From positions 1,798,001-1,862,000 of the forward strand of contig NZ_CP102453.1 in NCBI RefSeq assembly GCF_024661895.1: a stretch of DNA of 64,000 nt. Reading direction: 5' to 3'. Made by a program: the position numbers and the translations under genes. The notes under the pieces were generated by a model, which did no database searches, was not told the DNA's origin, and saw nothing but the letters and a program-made list of their open reading frames with translations. Positions within the stretch are counted from its first letter, which is position 1; every line of letters starts with the position of its first letter. Below, in pieces: positions 52,932 through 63,672 of this stretch. This stretch comes from Fundicoccus culcitae (lineage in GTDB: Bacteria > Bacillota > Bacilli > Lactobacillales > Aerococcaceae).

Positions 52932-55355
52932 TTAAGCCGTTGGTACTGGACGTTTTGCTGGTCTTGGGTTCGATTGATTAACTTGTTCACGTTCTACATT
53001 TTGACGAATTTGTGCTTTCATGACAAAACGTGTGACATCTTGTTCAATCGCCGCAATCATTTCTTGGAAACGATCATAACCTTCTGTTTGATATTCAGTC
53101 AATGGGTTTGTTTGAGCATAGGCTCTTAAACCAACACCTTGGCGTAAATTATCCATCATATCGATATGGTCTGTCCATTTACTGTCCACCACTTTAAGAA
53201 TAATTACTTTTTCAAACTCCATGACTTGTTCAGGTCCGTTTAACTGTCCAATTTTTTCATCATAAGCTGCTTCAGTAATACTATACAAATAATCCGTTAA
53301 TTCGTCGGCATTTTTGTTTTCTAAATCCGCTAAAGTAATCGAATCAGGTGAAACCAAATTAGCTTTAGCATAATCGAGGAGGCTTTCTAATTGCCAGTTT
53401 TTCTTTTCACCTTCAGTCGCATAAGCTACTTGACGCGAAATAGTTCGTTTAATCATCGCTTTAACATAAGGTGTTAATGATTCTTTACTAGTAATCACTT
53501 CAAGTCGTTGGCCATAAATTACTTCACGTTGTTCACGCATAACTTCATCATACTCTAAGACGTTTTTACGGGTGTCATAGTTATTACCTTCAACCCGTTT
53601 TTGCGCTGATTCTACTTGACGTGATAACATTTTACTTTGAATAGCTAAATCATCTTCAGAGTCATCTTCATTCAACTTTTGCCATACTGCTTGAATTCTA
53701 TCTGAACCAAAACGGCGCATTAAATCATCTTCTAATGATAGATAAAATTGAGATGCACCTGGGTCACCTTGACGTCCAGCCCGTCCACGTAATTGATTAT
53801 CAATCCGACGTGATTCATGACGCTCCGTCCCAATCACACATAGTCCACCACGTTCTACAACACCACTACCTAATTTAATATCCGTCCCACGACCAGCCAT
53901 GTTAGTGGCAATCGTTACGGCACCCCGTTGACCAGCTTGCATAATAATCTCAGCTTCTTTAAAGTGGTTTTTAGCATTTAAGACTTCGTGTGGAATACCT
54001 TCTTTAGTTAACAAACGTGATAGATATTCAGAGGTTTCAACTGCCACCGTCCCCACCAATAAGGGTTGTCCTTGTTCATGACGACGTTTAATATCTTCTA
54101 CAACCGCCTTAAACTTAGATTTCAAGTTTGGATACAACAAATCGGCTGCGTCTTCTCGAATAACAGGACGGTTAGTTGGAATCTGAATAACGTTCATGTT
54201 ATAAATTTCACGGAATTCTTCCTCTTCCGTTTTTGCTGTACCCGTCATCCCAGCTAATTTTTTATACATACGGAAATAATTTTGGAAGGTAATGGTTGCC
54301 ATTGTTTTAGATTCATTTTCAATCTTTACGCCTTCTTTTGCTTCAATCGCTTGGTGTAGACCATCAGAATAGCGACGACCTTCCATAATACGACCTGTAA
54401 AGCCATCCACGATTTTCACTTGACCTTCATCCACTACATAATCAATATCATGAATCATAATATAATTCGCCCGTAAGGCTTGATCAATATGGTGAACCAA
54501 GGCCGTATGTTCAGGTTCATACAAGTTTTCTAAGCGAAAGACACGTTCAGCTTTATCAACACCTGTATCGGTTAAAGCAATTGTTTTCGAAGATAAATCA
54601 ATGGTGTAATCTTCTTCTTCTTTTAAGCCTTTAGCAAAATAATCCGCACGCGTATACAAGGCAGTGGATTTTCCAGCTTGACCTGAAATAATCAAAGGCG
54701 TTCTTGCTTCATCGACTAAGATGGAATCCACCTCATCGACAACCGCAAAATTCAAAGGACGTTGCACCATTTGATGTTGGTATACCACCATGTTATCTCT
54801 TAAATAGTCAAAGCCTAATTCATTATTCGTGCTGTATGTAATGTCACAATTATAAGCCTCGCGTTTTTGCGCTGGGGTCATTGAATTAAGATTCAAGCCT
54901 ACGGTTAAACCTAAGAAACGATAAATTTCACCCATTTCTTTTGAGTCACGTGTTGCTAGGTAATCGTTAACAGTTACCACATGGACCCCTTTACCGGCAA
55001 GGGCATTTAAATATACCGGCATGGTTTCAGTTAAGGTTTTCCCTTCACCTGTTTTCATCTCTGCAATATTACCATCGTGAATGACAACCCCACCTTGGAT
55101 TTGAACTTTATATGGAAATAACCCTGTAACACGGCGGGCTGCTTCACGCACTACCGCAAAAGCTTCAACAAGAATATCATCCAGTGTTTGACCCTTTGCA
55201 AGTTTGTTTTTTAATTCAGTTGTCATAGCTCTTAGCTGTTCATCTGTCATATCTTTGAATGTTGGTTCCATAGCCATCACTTCATCTGCTATTTTCCCTG
55301 TCCGTTTTAACTCAGCTTTATCATTTTCGATTAAATTACGAAGGATGTTAGCCAT
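52932..55355 (-). CDS. secA: Preprotein translocase ATPase SecA
   Basis: 807 aa motor of Sec export. Walker [14 protein letters not shown]-like [26 protein letters not shown] and [10 protein letters not shown] helicase motifs; full helical scaffold. The C-terminus ends [16 protein letters not shown] and lacks the Cys-rich zinc/SecB-binding tail of many SecA proteins, as in a number of lactic acid bacteria. ATG with AAGGAG 10 nt before. hpf precedes it. Confidence 0.97.
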   Translation of the reverse strand: MANILRNLIENDKAELKRTGKIADEVMAMEPTFKDMTDEQLRAMTTELKNKLAKGQTLDDILVEAFAVVREAARRVTGLFPYKVQIQGGVVIHDGNIAEMKTGEGKTLTETMPVYLNALAGKGVHVVTVNDYLATRDSKEMGEIYRFLGLTVGLNLNSMTPAQKREAYNCDITYSTNNELGFDYLRDNMVVYQHQMVQRPLNFAVVDEVDSILVDEARTPLIISGQAGKSTALYTRADYFAKGLKEEEDYTIDLSSKTIALTDTGVDKAERVFRLENLYEPEHTALVHHIDQALRANYIMIHDIDYVVDEGQVKIVDGFTGRIMEGRRYSDGLHQAIEAKEGVKIENESKTMATITFQNYFRMYKKLAGMTGTAKTEEEEFREIYNMNVIQIPTNRPVIREDAADLLYPNLKSKFKAVVEDIKRRHEQGQPLLVGTVAVETSEYLSRLLTKEGIPHEVLNAKNHFKEAEIIMQAGQRGAVTIATNMAGRGTDIKLGSGVVERGGLCVIGTERHESRRIDNQLRGRAGRQGDPGASQFYLSLEDDLMRRFGSDRIQAVWQKLNEDDSEDDLAIQSKMLSRQVESAQKRVEGNNYDTRKNVLEYDEVMREQREVIYGQRLEVITSKESLTPYVKAMIKRTISRQVAYATEGEKKNWQLESLLDYAKANLVSPDSITLADLENKNADELTDYLYSITEAAYDEKIGQLNGPEQVMEFEKVIILKVVDSKWTDHIDMMDNLRQGVGLRAYAQTNPLTEYQTEGYDRFQEMIAAIEQDVTRFVMKAQIRQNVEREQVNQSNPRPAKRPVPTA

Positions 55356-55558
55356 CTATCAATTACTCCTTTTTAGTGCGTCAGCACCTGTTGATTATTC
55401 GTTGTTCATTCAAGTAAATAAACCTCATTTTACATTGTATCATTTATTTATACTAATTTGAATGTTTTTATACTTATATATTTCATCAAATTGCATTCGA
55501 TCAAATTATTCGTTGTCCTTTTTCTTAGGGCATAAAACTTTTATTGGCTTGGGCATGC

Positions 55559-55584
55559 AAAAAAAGGCAGGTTTCCCTGCCTTT
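55559..55584 (-). terminator. Terminator of hpf
   Basis: AAAGGCAGG (55563-55571) and CCTGCCTTT (55576-55584) form a tight stem; T-run on the minus strand (plus A-run from 55559). Confidence 0.9.
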
Positions 55585-55599
55585 AGCTGAAAAGTAAAA

Positions 55600-56181
55600 T
55601 TAATTGGAAGTTGTTTCAATCAAACCATAGCGACCATCTTTACGACGATAGACAATACTGATATCCATCGTTTCAGCGTCCGTATAAATAAAAAAGTCAT
55701 GCCCTAACATGTTCATTTGTAACACTGCTTCTTCACTATCCATTGGTTTGAGGTTGATTCGTTTTGAACGCACGATCTCTAATTCAGGTTCAGTAGTAGC
55801 TGTTGTGGTTGGTGCTTGGTTAGCCGCTTCAGCTGCTTCTAAGTTGGCACCATTTGAAATACCTGAATAACCCTTTTCACGCGATTTACGATTAATTTTT
55901 GTTTTATATTTTCTAACTTGACGCTCAAGTTTATCCACTACAAAATCAATACTTGCATATAAGTCTGGGGTTGTTTCTTCCGCACGCAAGACCAAGAAAG
56001 ACAGTGGGATAGTCACTTCAGCTTTGGCTGTTTTATCTGGGTAAACCTTTAAATTGACGTAAGCCGTTGCATCAGGTACATCTTCGAAAAAGCGCTCAAG
56101 TTTGGCCACCTTTTTCTCTGCATAATCCCGAATCGCTTTGGTTACCTCAATATTTTCCCCACGAACGTTATAAGTAAACAT
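55600..56181 (-). CDS. hpf: Ribosome hibernation-promoting factor, long form
   Basis: 193 aa. An N-terminal RaiA/YfiA domain (about 1-100: MFTYNVRGENIEVTKAIRDYAEKKVAKLERFF) binds the 30S decoding site. A variable linker follows, then a C-terminal dimerisation domain (about 130-190: IVRSKRINLKPMDSEEAVLQ, then DFFIYTDAETMDISIVYRRKDG). The long form makes 100S ribosome dimers in stationary phase. It has its own promoter and a leader of about 180 nt. Confidence 0.96.
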   Translation of the reverse strand: MFTYNVRGENIEVTKAIRDYAEKKVAKLERFFEDVPDATAYVNLKVYPDKTAKAEVTIPLSFLVLRAEETTPDLYASIDFVVDKLERQVRKYKTKINRKSREKGYSGISNGANLEAAEAANQAPTTTATTEPELEIVRSKRINLKPMDSEEAVLQMNMLGHDFFIYTDAETMDISIVYRRKDGRYGLIETTSN

Positions 56182-56361
56182 ATAAATCCCTCATTTCCAA
56201 TATATTTTTGGTAGTGCCATATTGAGTAGAGGTACCATCTATCTAATAATGTTAATTCAAAGGACATTATAATTAATTCTATCGCTCGCACATTATCAAT
56301 CAACGAGTACACCTATTCTAATAAGGTACTACCAGGATTCAAAAAGCACTTTCCTTTGCTT
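56182..56361 (-). other. Long 5' leader of hpf with inverted elements
   Basis: From the predicted start near 56361 to the ATG. GGTACTACCA (about 56325-56334) and TGGTAGTGCC (about 56210-56219) are complementary at nine of ten positions and could close a long hairpin. No gene is seen here. Confidence 0.4.
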
Positions 56362-56367
56362 TTATTA

Positions 56368-56396
56368 ATTATAGCACAAATTTTGATAACTGAAAA
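56368..56396 (-). promoter_or_regulatory. hpf promoter
   Basis: Minus strand: -35 TTTTCA (56396-56391), 17-bp spacer, -10 TATAAT (56373-56368) with an upstream TG (extended -10). Confidence 0.65.
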
Positions 56397-56442
56397 CGTA
56401 AACACTCAATTAATCAAAACTTGATTTTTTTCTATCAAAAAT

Positions 56443-57180
56443 TTAATCTAACATTTGATGATGCGCTAAGGTGAGCGATTCTACTAAGGCGTCACTTTCA
56501 CCCGCAATTAAAGCAAGTCTTAATAAATTTTTAGCTTGTAACAGGGTAGCGCCCGTTGTATACACATCATCAAAAATAAGGTATTTACTTTGATTAAAAA
56601 CAAAATCAGATTTAATCTGAAATGATTGACCTAGCTGTATCCTCTCGTCACGGGCTTTTTTCGCTTGTTTACGACCATCTCCAATATAATCAAACGGTTC
56701 ACTAAAAGCTATCCCAGCCTCCATCAATAAGATCGCTGTACTATGAAAACCTCTTTCATGAATACTCTCTGGTGAACTCGGCAAGATTATCCATGCATAA
56801 TCTTCATACTGCAAATAAATTTCGCTCAGCGTATCAACCATTATTTTAGCTAAACGTACATCCCCATGATATTTCAAGCGACTTAACCATTCACTAAATA
56901 CCTCATCATACTGAAAGATAGCTTGATGGGCTAAAATGGCTTCGGGATAGGTTTGAAGCCAACGAAAACAGTCATAACAATAGGTATATTTATTAGTTTT
57001 ATCATCCATTGAACGACCGCACCCTTGGCAAGCTGAATCCGACCGCGTTAATCTTTGAAATTGATTCAGACATTTTGAACAAAATAGCGGAAAGGACAAG
57101 GGAGACAAGCCAATCAATTGTTTCCAAGTTAAATCATGTTGCATCTGACGTTGACACGAATAACATAATGAATCACTCAT
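56443..57180 (-). CDS. comFC: Competence protein ComFC (phosphoribosyltransferase-like)
   Basis: 245 aa. Zinc-finger N-terminus with CYSC, CSKC, CQGC and CYDC. C-terminal PRTase domain with the PRPP loop YLIFDDVYTTGATL. ComFC helps bring transforming DNA through with ComFA. It overlaps the comFA stop by 8 nt (ATGAGTGA), so translation is coupled. Confidence 0.93.
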   Translation of the reverse strand: MSDSLCYSCQRQMQHDLTWKQLIGLSPLSFPLFCSKCLNQFQRLTRSDSACQGCGRSMDDKTNKYTYCYDCFRWLQTYPEAILAHQAIFQYDEVFSEWLSRLKYHGDVRLAKIMVDTLSEIYLQYEDYAWIILPSSPESIHERGFHSTAILLMEAGIAFSEPFDYIGDGRKQAKKARDERIQLGQSFQIKSDFVFNQSKYLIFDDVYTTGATLLQAKNLLRLALIAGESDALVESLTLAHHQMLD

Positions 57181-58591
57181 ACGTAATCAAGCCTTGTTCG
57201 TTTGCTAACTGATTCATCTGACGAATTTGCTGTCTAGCCTGTAACATCTTTTGATTAATTCCAAAGTGTCCAAAAATTAATTGTCCTGTTGGATAATCGG
57301 CACGACGTCCGACACGTCCACTCATCTGAACTAAAGCAGCTCTTGAATACATGGGGCTTTCGCTCCCAATGATACAGACATGGCAATTGCTAAACGTTAC
57401 CCCGCGTTCTAGGATCGTTGTGACAATTAGACCTTCATATTCGCCAGAACGTAAGGCCGCAATTTTTTCTTTACGTTGAGGATCCAAAGCATGCACACAC
57501 GCTAAACGAATAGTCGAAAAATCATTGGTTAACCAAGCATATAAGCGTTCCGCTAATTTAATATTTGGCATAAAGACTAATTTTATTCCATCAATTATCA
57601 GAAAAGAGGTTAACAGTCGCCATAAGTAGGAATATTTATTTTGGTTTTCGATAGTTTGTTTCCAATGACCAATCCATTTAAAAATGGGTTCAGGTAAGGG
57701 ATAGCCATGATAACGCGCCGGTAAAGTCGTCACCTCTAAGGCCGCATCCTCGATTAAAATTTCCAAGGCTTCATCGGGTGTGGCCGTTAAATAAATTCTT
57801 TTACCCTCTTTTTTTACAGCCTGTTCCACCGCATAATGGAGCATATCACTGCCAGCATAAGGATAAGCATCTACTTCATCAACAATCAACAAATCAAAAG
57901 CTTCTTTAAAGCGCAATAATTGATGCGTCGTCGCAATCACTAAAGGTGTATAACGATATCCTTCCTCCATCCCGCCATATAAAACTACCACGTCAATTGT
58001 TTGAAACGCTTCTTGAAAACGTGGGTACAATTCAATGCATACATCAATCCGCGGACTTGCTACGCCAACACGACCGCCTTGCATTAACACTTCGTTAATT
58101 ACAGGAAAAATCATTTCGGTTTTACCTGCGCCCGTTACGGCATGCACTAAAATCGGTTTGGACTTATTATTTAAACTATCAATTAAAGCTTGCGCTGCCC
58201 GTGCTTGTTCCTTCGATAAGGTCCCTGGCCAACTTAAATAAGCTTGATTTGAGGCAACCCGTTCTCTTGCATTACTTGGAAAATGATACAGCCACATACC
58301 TTGTGTCATGCGTCCCATTTGAATGCACTCTAAACAATAATATTTGCTGGGTATAGCTTGATAAGCAGGTAATAGGGCAAAGCGTTCGAACTGATGATTA
58401 TTACACCGTACACAATAGGGTAACTGATCTTTAATTTGGACAGCTTCATAAGCTAGACCATATTTTAAAAGCTCAGTTAAATTCGCCTCGGATTTTTTTG
58501 CATGGATCAAATACTTAATATTTTGTTCCGTCACCAACCGCCCCTCTAACTCTTGCAAGATACTTCCTACGTCTTTTCTAATTTCATCCAT
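57173..58591 (-). CDS. comFA: Competence helicase ComFA
   Basis: 472 aa, late competence ATPase that drives DNA import. An N-terminal zinc finger (CVRC at about 68-71, CLEC at about 95-98) precedes a DEAD-box helicase: Walker A AVTGAGKTEM, Walker B IVDEVDAYPY, LTATPDE, ILERGVTFSNCHV and QMSGRVGRRADYP. The start is ATG at 58591 with AGGCGG 9 nt before; a TTG three codons earlier is less likely. The operon comFA-comFC is preceded by an element shared with ssbB. Confidence 0.94.
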   Translation of the reverse strand: MDEIRKDVGSILQELEGRLVTEQNIKYLIHAKKSEANLTELLKYGLAYEAVQIKDQLPYCVRCNNHQFERFALLPAYQAIPSKYYCLECIQMGRMTQGMWLYHFPSNARERVASNQAYLSWPGTLSKEQARAAQALIDSLNNKSKPILVHAVTGAGKTEMIFPVINEVLMQGGRVGVASPRIDVCIELYPRFQEAFQTIDVVVLYGGMEEGYRYTPLVIATTHQLLRFKEAFDLLIVDEVDAYPYAGSDMLHYAVEQAVKKEGKRIYLTATPDEALEILIEDAALEVTTLPARYHGYPLPEPIFKWIGHWKQTIENQNKYSYLWRLLTSFLIIDGIKLVFMPNIKLAERLYAWLTNDFSTIRLACVHALDPQRKEKIAALRSGEYEGLIVTTILERGVTFSNCHVCIIGSESPMYSRAALVQMSGRVGRRADYPTGQLIFGHFGINQKMLQARQQIRQMNQLANEQGLITYE

Positions 58592-58619
58592 AAAAATCAA
58601 CCGCCTTTTTTAGTTCTAT

Positions 58620-58655
58620 TAATAAATACACTAAAAAAGCTCAATTCCACTTTTT
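58620..58655 (-). promoter_or_regulatory. Candidate competence promoter element, comFA copy
   Basis: Minus strand: AAAAAGTGGAATT, five variable bases, TTTTTAGTGTATTTATTA, ending 28 nt before the ATG. 31 of 36 positions are identical to 27714-27749 before ssbB. I see no third copy in the window. Confidence 0.72.
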
Positions 58656-58712
58656 AAAATAAATATTTCTGTTTTTTTAATTTTTGCTAGCTTCTTAAAA
58701 TCAACCAACAAA

Positions 58713-58748
58713 AAAATCCGTCGTTTGTTGTACAAAGGACGGATTTTT
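58713..58748 (-). terminator. Terminator of the luciferase-like gene
   Basis: AAAAATCCGTC (58713-58723) is perfectly complementary to GACGGATTTTT (58738-58748), T-runs on both strands. Confidence 0.92.
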
Positions 58749-58774
58749 ATATTTAAGTATCTTCTTAAAAAACA

Positions 58775-59854
58775 TCATTTAGAAGTGTATTTTTTGACAG
58801 CTGGAACAACTTTTGTTCCCAACAAATCAATGGTACGTTTTATATTATCCATTGAAACACCACCGAAATCAATTTGGCCGACATAGCGATCCATACCAAA
58901 TAATTCATGTTGGTACAACAGTTTTTCAATCACTAAATCTGGATCACCGACATTAATAATACTACGGGCATCTTGTCCTTGGGCAAATAAGCCTTTAGGG
59001 AAGCCGCTGCCATTAGTCAATTTCATACCTTCATTAATATGTGGGTAATATTCTTGATACGCTTGTTTGCTATCTTCACGCACATATAAAAAGCCTGCCG
59101 TAGCTACCGGTAGTATACTTGAATCAAACCCTTCGTTTTCGGCAGCATCGCGATAAATATCAATGGTCTGCTTGAACGAATCAGCTGCCCCACCTAAATG
59201 CGCTTGATACATTGGTACCCCTAAAGTGCCTGCTTTATAGGCTGAACTATGGGAGCCGCCAACGGCACGCCAAATGGGCAAGCCTTGAGAAGGGTTATCT
59301 GGGCGAGGAATAATTTCAGCATCGTTGAGCGGTGCCCGAAATTCGCCTTCCCAGTTTACAACAGCGTTTTCATTAATTTCTAAAAGTAACTGAAAACGCT
59401 CTTCAAACAGCGTTTCATAATCTTGTAAATCATAGCCAAGCAATTCATACAGGCCGATTCGTGAAGCACGTCCCGCGATAAGTTCCATACGACCATCAGA
59501 AATTAAATCAATTGTCGCCGCATCTTCGAAAACACGCACTGGGTCACTAGTACTAATGATCGTTGCCCCTGATGCAATTTTAATTTTACTGGTCGCTTGG
59601 GCTATGGCAGATAAAATAATTAAATGTGCCTGTGAAATAAAGTTTTCTTGATGTGATTCACCTACTTGAAACAAATCCAAGCCTGCTTGTTCAGCCAGTT
59701 GAGCCATTTCAATCAGGTCTTTTATCCGTTGTTTAGCAGAAATACGTTCTCCTGATAGCGGATGGGCGATATGATCACCCAAGGTATATAAACCAATTTC
59801 AAGGCCTTTTTGCTTGTCTATTTGAGGCAGTACATGGGGGTTCGGTCTTACCAT
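58775..59854 (-). CDS. LLM-class flavin-dependent oxidoreductase
   Basis: 359 aa bacterial-luciferase-like TIM barrel, cytoplasmic. Segments typical of the family: LEIGLYTLGDH at the start, LAEQAGLDLFQVGESHQENF, KIKIASGATIISTSDPVRVFEDAATIDLIS and GRMELIAGRASR. It should bind reduced FMN and oxidise an unknown substrate. Monocistronic, with a terminator behind. No neighbouring gene hints at the substrate. Confidence 0.88.
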   Translation of the reverse strand: MVRPNPHVLPQIDKQKGLEIGLYTLGDHIAHPLSGERISAKQRIKDLIEMAQLAEQAGLDLFQVGESHQENFISQAHLIILSAIAQATSKIKIASGATIISTSDPVRVFEDAATIDLISDGRMELIAGRASRIGLYELLGYDLQDYETLFEERFQLLLEINENAVVNWEGEFRAPLNDAEIIPRPDNPSQGLPIWRAVGGSHSSAYKAGTLGVPMYQAHLGGAADSFKQTIDIYRDAAENEGFDSSILPVATAGFLYVREDSKQAYQEYYPHINEGMKLTNGSGFPKGLFAQGQDARSIINVGDPDLVIEKLLYQHELFGMDRYVGQIDFGGVSMDNIKRTIDLLGTKVVPAVKKYTSK

Positions 59855-59943
59855 ACTTTTTCCTCCTTTATCAATCTCATCTAATAATTATTCGTTAGCT
59901 ATAGTATACCTAATTTAATGTGAAAGATACATTTTTTCAGCAA

Positions 59944-59989
59944 TTTTCCTTGCCCTATCCTAACGATCAATTAGACAGGACAAGGAAAA
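59944..59989. terminator. Hairpin after the degV gene
   Basis: TTTTCCTTG (59944-59952) pairs with CAAGGAAAA (59981-59989), with partial inner pairing. Bidirectional by sequence. Confidence 0.65.
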
Positions 59990-60031
59990 AGTAAATCCGA
60001 TTAAATACTCCTCATCAACGAAAATTTCTAC

Positions 60032-60922
60032 TTAATTTTCGGGAGTGATTAAGGTCTCTAAACGAGGTATTAAAGCCATTCCTCTTGCGCCAGCACCGAT
60101 ATGTGTTCCAATCACGGGTCCAATTGAGCCTACTAGAAAACTGACTTCAGGACCTAACTTACTTTTTGTTTTATTCAATACTTGCATGACCTGTTCTTCC
60201 GCTTGAGCGTGGGCAAAGGCTAAAACAAAACCTTTTGGATGTGCTTCATTATATGCCATAATTAACGCTTCCCAACGCTGATAAACTTTTTTCGTACTAC
60301 GGATTTTCTCAAACAACACAATTTTACCTTCTTGGTCAAAATATAATAATGGCTTTATCTGCAAAACATTACCAAAGAAAGCACTTGTGCTACTGAGCCG
60401 TCCGCCTTTTGAAAGATTATTTAAGTCTTCTACCATTAAATAAATCTGTGCCTCTTCAACGGCTAATAGTAATCCTTCAACAATCACCTCAGGGCTATAT
60501 CCTTTACTTAATAGATCGTGCGTTTGACTGACAAGGCTTTCTAAAACAACACTTGAACCTTTTGAATCAATGCAATACGTTTGGATTCTATCTTCAAATT
60601 CTTTTAATACCATTTGCGCTTGTTGAAATGTTCCACTAATGGCTGATGCTAAATGGATACTGATTACCGCCTCATAATGTTGAGCGACCAGGTTTTCCAT
60701 AATTTGATAATATTCGCCAACTTGTGGTTGGGACGTTGTTGGCAATTGTTTCTCGCTTTTTAACCGCTTATAAAATTCACTAATAATTTCGGGATTGCTT
60801 GCGTCTTGGTAAGTTGTCCCATCGGCAAAATTGACGGATAAATTCACTTGAAAAATATTTGGCTTCGTAGCTAGGGTAGGTGATAAATAAGATGTGCTAT
60901 CAACGATAATTGCTACCTTCAT
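60032..60922 (-). CDS. DegV family fatty-acid-binding protein
   Basis: 296 aa. N-terminal KVAIIVDSTSYLSP and the fatty-acid-head segment TTSQPQVGEYYQ with SIHLASAISGTFQQA; C-terminal GPVIGTHIGAGARGMALI. DegV/FakB proteins present fatty acids to the kinase FakA. Which fatty acid is not known. Two ATGs are adjacent; the second (60922) has GGAG 8 nt before and is chosen. Confidence 0.92.
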   Translation of the reverse strand: MKVAIIVDSTSYLSPTLATKPNIFQVNLSVNFADGTTYQDASNPEIISEFYKRLKSEKQLPTTSQPQVGEYYQIMENLVAQHYEAVISIHLASAISGTFQQAQMVLKEFEDRIQTYCIDSKGSSVVLESLVSQTHDLLSKGYSPEVIVEGLLLAVEEAQIYLMVEDLNNLSKGGRLSSTSAFFGNVLQIKPLLYFDQEGKIVLFEKIRSTKKVYQRWEALIMAYNEAHPKGFVLAFAHAQAEEQVMQVLNKTKSKLGPEVSFLVGSIGPVIGTHIGAGARGMALIPRLETLITPEN

Positions 60923-61077
60923 CATTCACACTCCTCTCATTCTAGTCTATAATAATGAATTATAACAAATTTATGCGTGAAAGTCTTAACAATTTACTAA
61001 AGTCACGCTTTCTTATAATTTTTGTTAAAATATAACTATGATAATATCCTTAATTAATCTAGAAAGTAGATGAAAAC

Positions 61078-61728
61078 ATGCACAACTATATCAGTATCAA
61101 AGATCCTTTTCAAAATACCCTAGAGATTAAAAAATCCACATTTATTACTTACCTTTATCCCATATTTAACGCTGAAGCATTTGATGATATTTATTCGCAA
61201 TTAAAAAAAGAACATTATAAGGCCAATCATTTATGTTACGCTTATATTTTGGGAAATGATTCAATGGTTCAGCGCATGAGCGACGACGGCGAACCAAGTG
61301 GGACGGCTGGAATCCCCATGCTTGAGGTATTGAAACGAAGACAATTAACCAATATCGCCGCCATAACCGTCCGTTATTTTGGTGGTATCAAACTTGGAGC
61401 TAGCGGTTTGATTCGGGCATACTCAAGTAGTGTTAGCGAAGCATTAAAGCTTGTTGACTTAATCCAAAACATTGACCAACAAATCGTCGAAATCGTCCTC
61501 CATTACGCACAAAATGATGCCTTTATTTATTTTATTAACAACAGCCAAGAATCCGTGACTATCCTAGACACACAATATACCGACAAAGTCACCTATACAT
61601 TGGCCTTAAATTTAGAAGCGGTTGAAAGCTTTCAACAATCACTGATTGAACGTTTAAACAATCAGTTCGAATGGACCAATAAGGAAATTCAAACGGTCGA
61701 TATACCCTACCAAGATCCTATGGATTGA
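61078..61728 (+). CDS. YigZ/IMPACT family protein
   Basis: 216 aa. The IMPACT N-domain is clear: KKSTFITYLYPI, ANHLCYAYILG, RMSDDGEPSGTAGIPMLEVL and VRYFGGIKLGASGLIRAYSSS. The C-terminal half is the DUF1949 RNA-binding-like domain. Cytoplasmic; function in bacteria is unsettled, possibly translation-related. The ribosome site is weak (AGAAAG). It points away from degV. Confidence 0.9.
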   Translation: MHNYISIKDPFQNTLEIKKSTFITYLYPIFNAEAFDDIYSQLKKEHYKANHLCYAYILGNDSMVQRMSDDGEPSGTAGIPMLEVLKRRQLTNIAAITVRYFGGIKLGASGLIRAYSSSVSEALKLVDLIQNIDQQIVEIVLHYAQNDAFIYFINNSQESVTILDTQYTDKVTYTLALNLEAVESFQQSLIERLNNQFEWTNKEIQTVDIPYQDPMD

Positions 61729-61750
61729 GTAGGTTAGTGAATTATTTTAG

Positions 61751-62803
61751 TTATTTATTATCCGAATTTTTATTGGACAACATATACATACCTAAGAACA
61801 TGGCGAAGATCATCAAAAGCGTTACAATCGCCCATAGCCAACGATAAGACGGCAATAAGTTTGCTAAAATGGCTACCCCAGAAAATAGCAAGGTAATGGA
61901 AATCATCAAACCAACGATTTTCTTTTCACTAAGACCTAGTTTAAGCAAACGATGGTGAATATGTTCTTGATCCGCTTCAGTAACAGGTTGTCCATTGACC
62001 ATGCGACGCAAAAAGGCGTATACAAAATCAAAAATCGGTACAGCGTATAAGGTGACCGGAACAATCAACGAATAAAAACTAGCATTTTTTAAATTGGTCA
62101 CGGTTAAGGTTGCATACATGAACCCAATAAACAACGCACCCGTATCGCCCAAATAAATTTTAGCTGGCGCCCAATTATGCGGTAAAAAACCTAAAATGGC
62201 TGCTAGCAATAACAAAATCATAAAAAGAAAGGTCATTCGAATAGATAAACTAAAAAAATAAGTAATAATCGCTAACGATAGTAAGCTAGTAGCTGTAACA
62301 CTACTAGCTAATCCATCTAAACCATCTAATAAGTTAATGGAATTTGTCACTAAATAAATCCACACAATGGTTGCAATATATGAAACAAGATTGAAAACGG
62401 CTGGTGAGGCTACCGGTAATAAAGCTGAAGAGAATTCAACATCCGTAAAAAAATAAACAATATTGGCTGCTAGTAGAATGCCAAAGGTTTTTTTCAGTGG
62501 ACTCAATTCATACACATCATCAATCAAACCTGTAATAACAATCACAATAGATGCTAGCAGTAAACTTAAATGTTCTGCCGAATAGAGTAAATTTGGAAAT
62601 AAAACAAAAACACCTATCCAGAAACTTAAAAATATAGCAATTCCTCCAAAGCTAGGGATACGCAATTGACTATCCTTTATTTGATGCGGATCCTTGTCAA
62701 ACCATTGATAACGATAAGCTAACTTTGTAATTATTAATGTAAATACATAGGATAAGATACTGGTTAGAAGTAAAACCGCAAAACTACGAGCATAAAACCC
62801 CAT
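61751..62803 (-). CDS. tagO: Undecaprenyl-phosphate N-acetylglucosaminyl-1-phosphate transferase
   Basis: 350 aa, about ten membrane segments. MraY/WecA/TagO family: KDSQLRIPSFGGIAIF, TNSINLLDGLDGLASS, KIYLGDTGALFIGF and the WecA-type DQEHIHHRLLKLG (HxHH). Starts wall teichoic acid or polysaccharide linkage by moving GlcNAc-1-P to undecaprenyl phosphate. The choice of TagO over WecA is a naming matter. Ends 23 nt from the convergent IMPACT gene; I see no strong hairpin. Confidence 0.93.
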   Translation of the reverse strand: MGFYARSFAVLLLTSILSYVFTLIITKLAYRYQWFDKDPHQIKDSQLRIPSFGGIAIFLSFWIGVFVLFPNLLYSAEHLSLLLASIVIVITGLIDDVYELSPLKKTFGILLAANIVYFFTDVEFSSALLPVASPAVFNLVSYIATIVWIYLVTNSINLLDGLDGLASSVTATSLLSLAIITYFFSLSIRMTFLFMILLLLAAILGFLPHNWAPAKIYLGDTGALFIGFMYATLTVTNLKNASFYSLIVPVTLYAVPIFDFVYAFLRRMVNGQPVTEADQEHIHHRLLKLGLSEKKIVGLMISITLLFSGVAILANLLPSYRWLWAIVTLLMIFAMFLGMYMLSNKNSDNK

Positions 62804-62828
62804 TATTTATCTCACTTTCTATCTCATT

Positions 62829-63656
62829 TTACTCAAGCCAAAAGGTATCATATACGGTAATCGGTAAATGTCGTTTATGCCGTGTTTTTAAATACCAATC
62901 TTCAATTTTTTGAGCCTCTAATTCATCAACTTCGTTCCCCGTTAAATAAGCATCAATACTTGCATAGGATACTCCTAGAGCTAGCTCGTCTGGTAATTGG
63001 GGTTTATCTTCTTCTAAATCAGCGGTAGGTGTTTTTAAATAGAGTTTTTCAGGAGCATTTAAAGCTTTTAATAATTCGGCCCCTTGGCTCTTGGTTAAAC
63101 GCCACAAAGGTATAACATCCGCCGCTCCATCGCCAAATTTAGTATAAAAACCCGTAACACTTTCAGCAGCATGATCGGTCCCAATCACAACACCAGCCGT
63201 TTGCCCTGCAATGGCATACTGAACAATCATCCGTTGGCGCGCCTTAATATTACCCTTATTATAATCACTAATGACTAATTGATTGCCTTCAACCGCTGCA
63301 ACCACCGCATCGGTGGCAGGTTTAATATCGACCGTATACGATTGATCAGGTTGAATAAAAGCCAAAGCCTCTTGAGCATCCGACTCATCTTTTTGTACCC
63401 CATACGGTAATCTCACTGCGATAAATTGATAATCAACCGCTGTTTCTTCACGCAATTCTTCGACAGCTAATTGAGCCAATCTACCTGCCAAGGTAGAGTC
63501 TTGACCCCCGCTTATCCCAAGCACCAGTGTTTTTAATCCTTGATGTTTTAATAAATATCCCTTTAAAAACTGAATGGAACGACGGATCTCTGCTTGAGGA
63601 TCGATTACGGGTAAAACTTTTAACGCTTCAATAATTTCTTTTTGCAAAGGTCGCAT
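62829..63656 (-). CDS. nadE: NH3-dependent NAD+ synthetase
   Basis: 275 aa. Makes NAD from nicotinate adenine dinucleotide and ammonia. P-loop [16 protein letters not shown] at about residue 45, [23 protein letters not shown] in the middle, C-terminal [17 protein letters not shown]. It lacks the nitrilase-type glutaminase domain, so it uses ammonia. It lies 16 nt after pncB, forming a nicotinate salvage pair. Confidence 0.96.
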   Translation of the reverse strand: MRPLQKEIIEALKVLPVIDPQAEIRRSIQFLKGYLLKHQGLKTLVLGISGGQDSTLAGRLAQLAVEELREETAVDYQFIAVRLPYGVQKDESDAQEALAFIQPDQSYTVDIKPATDAVVAAVEGNQLVISDYNKGNIKARQRMIVQYAIAGQTAGVVIGTDHAAESVTGFYTKFGDGAADVIPLWRLTKSQGAELLKALNAPEKLYLKTPTADLEEDKPQLPDELALGVSYASIDAYLTGNEVDELEAQKIEDWYLKTRHKRHLPITVYDTFWLE

Positions 63657-63672
63657 AAGTAGTTACCTCTCC

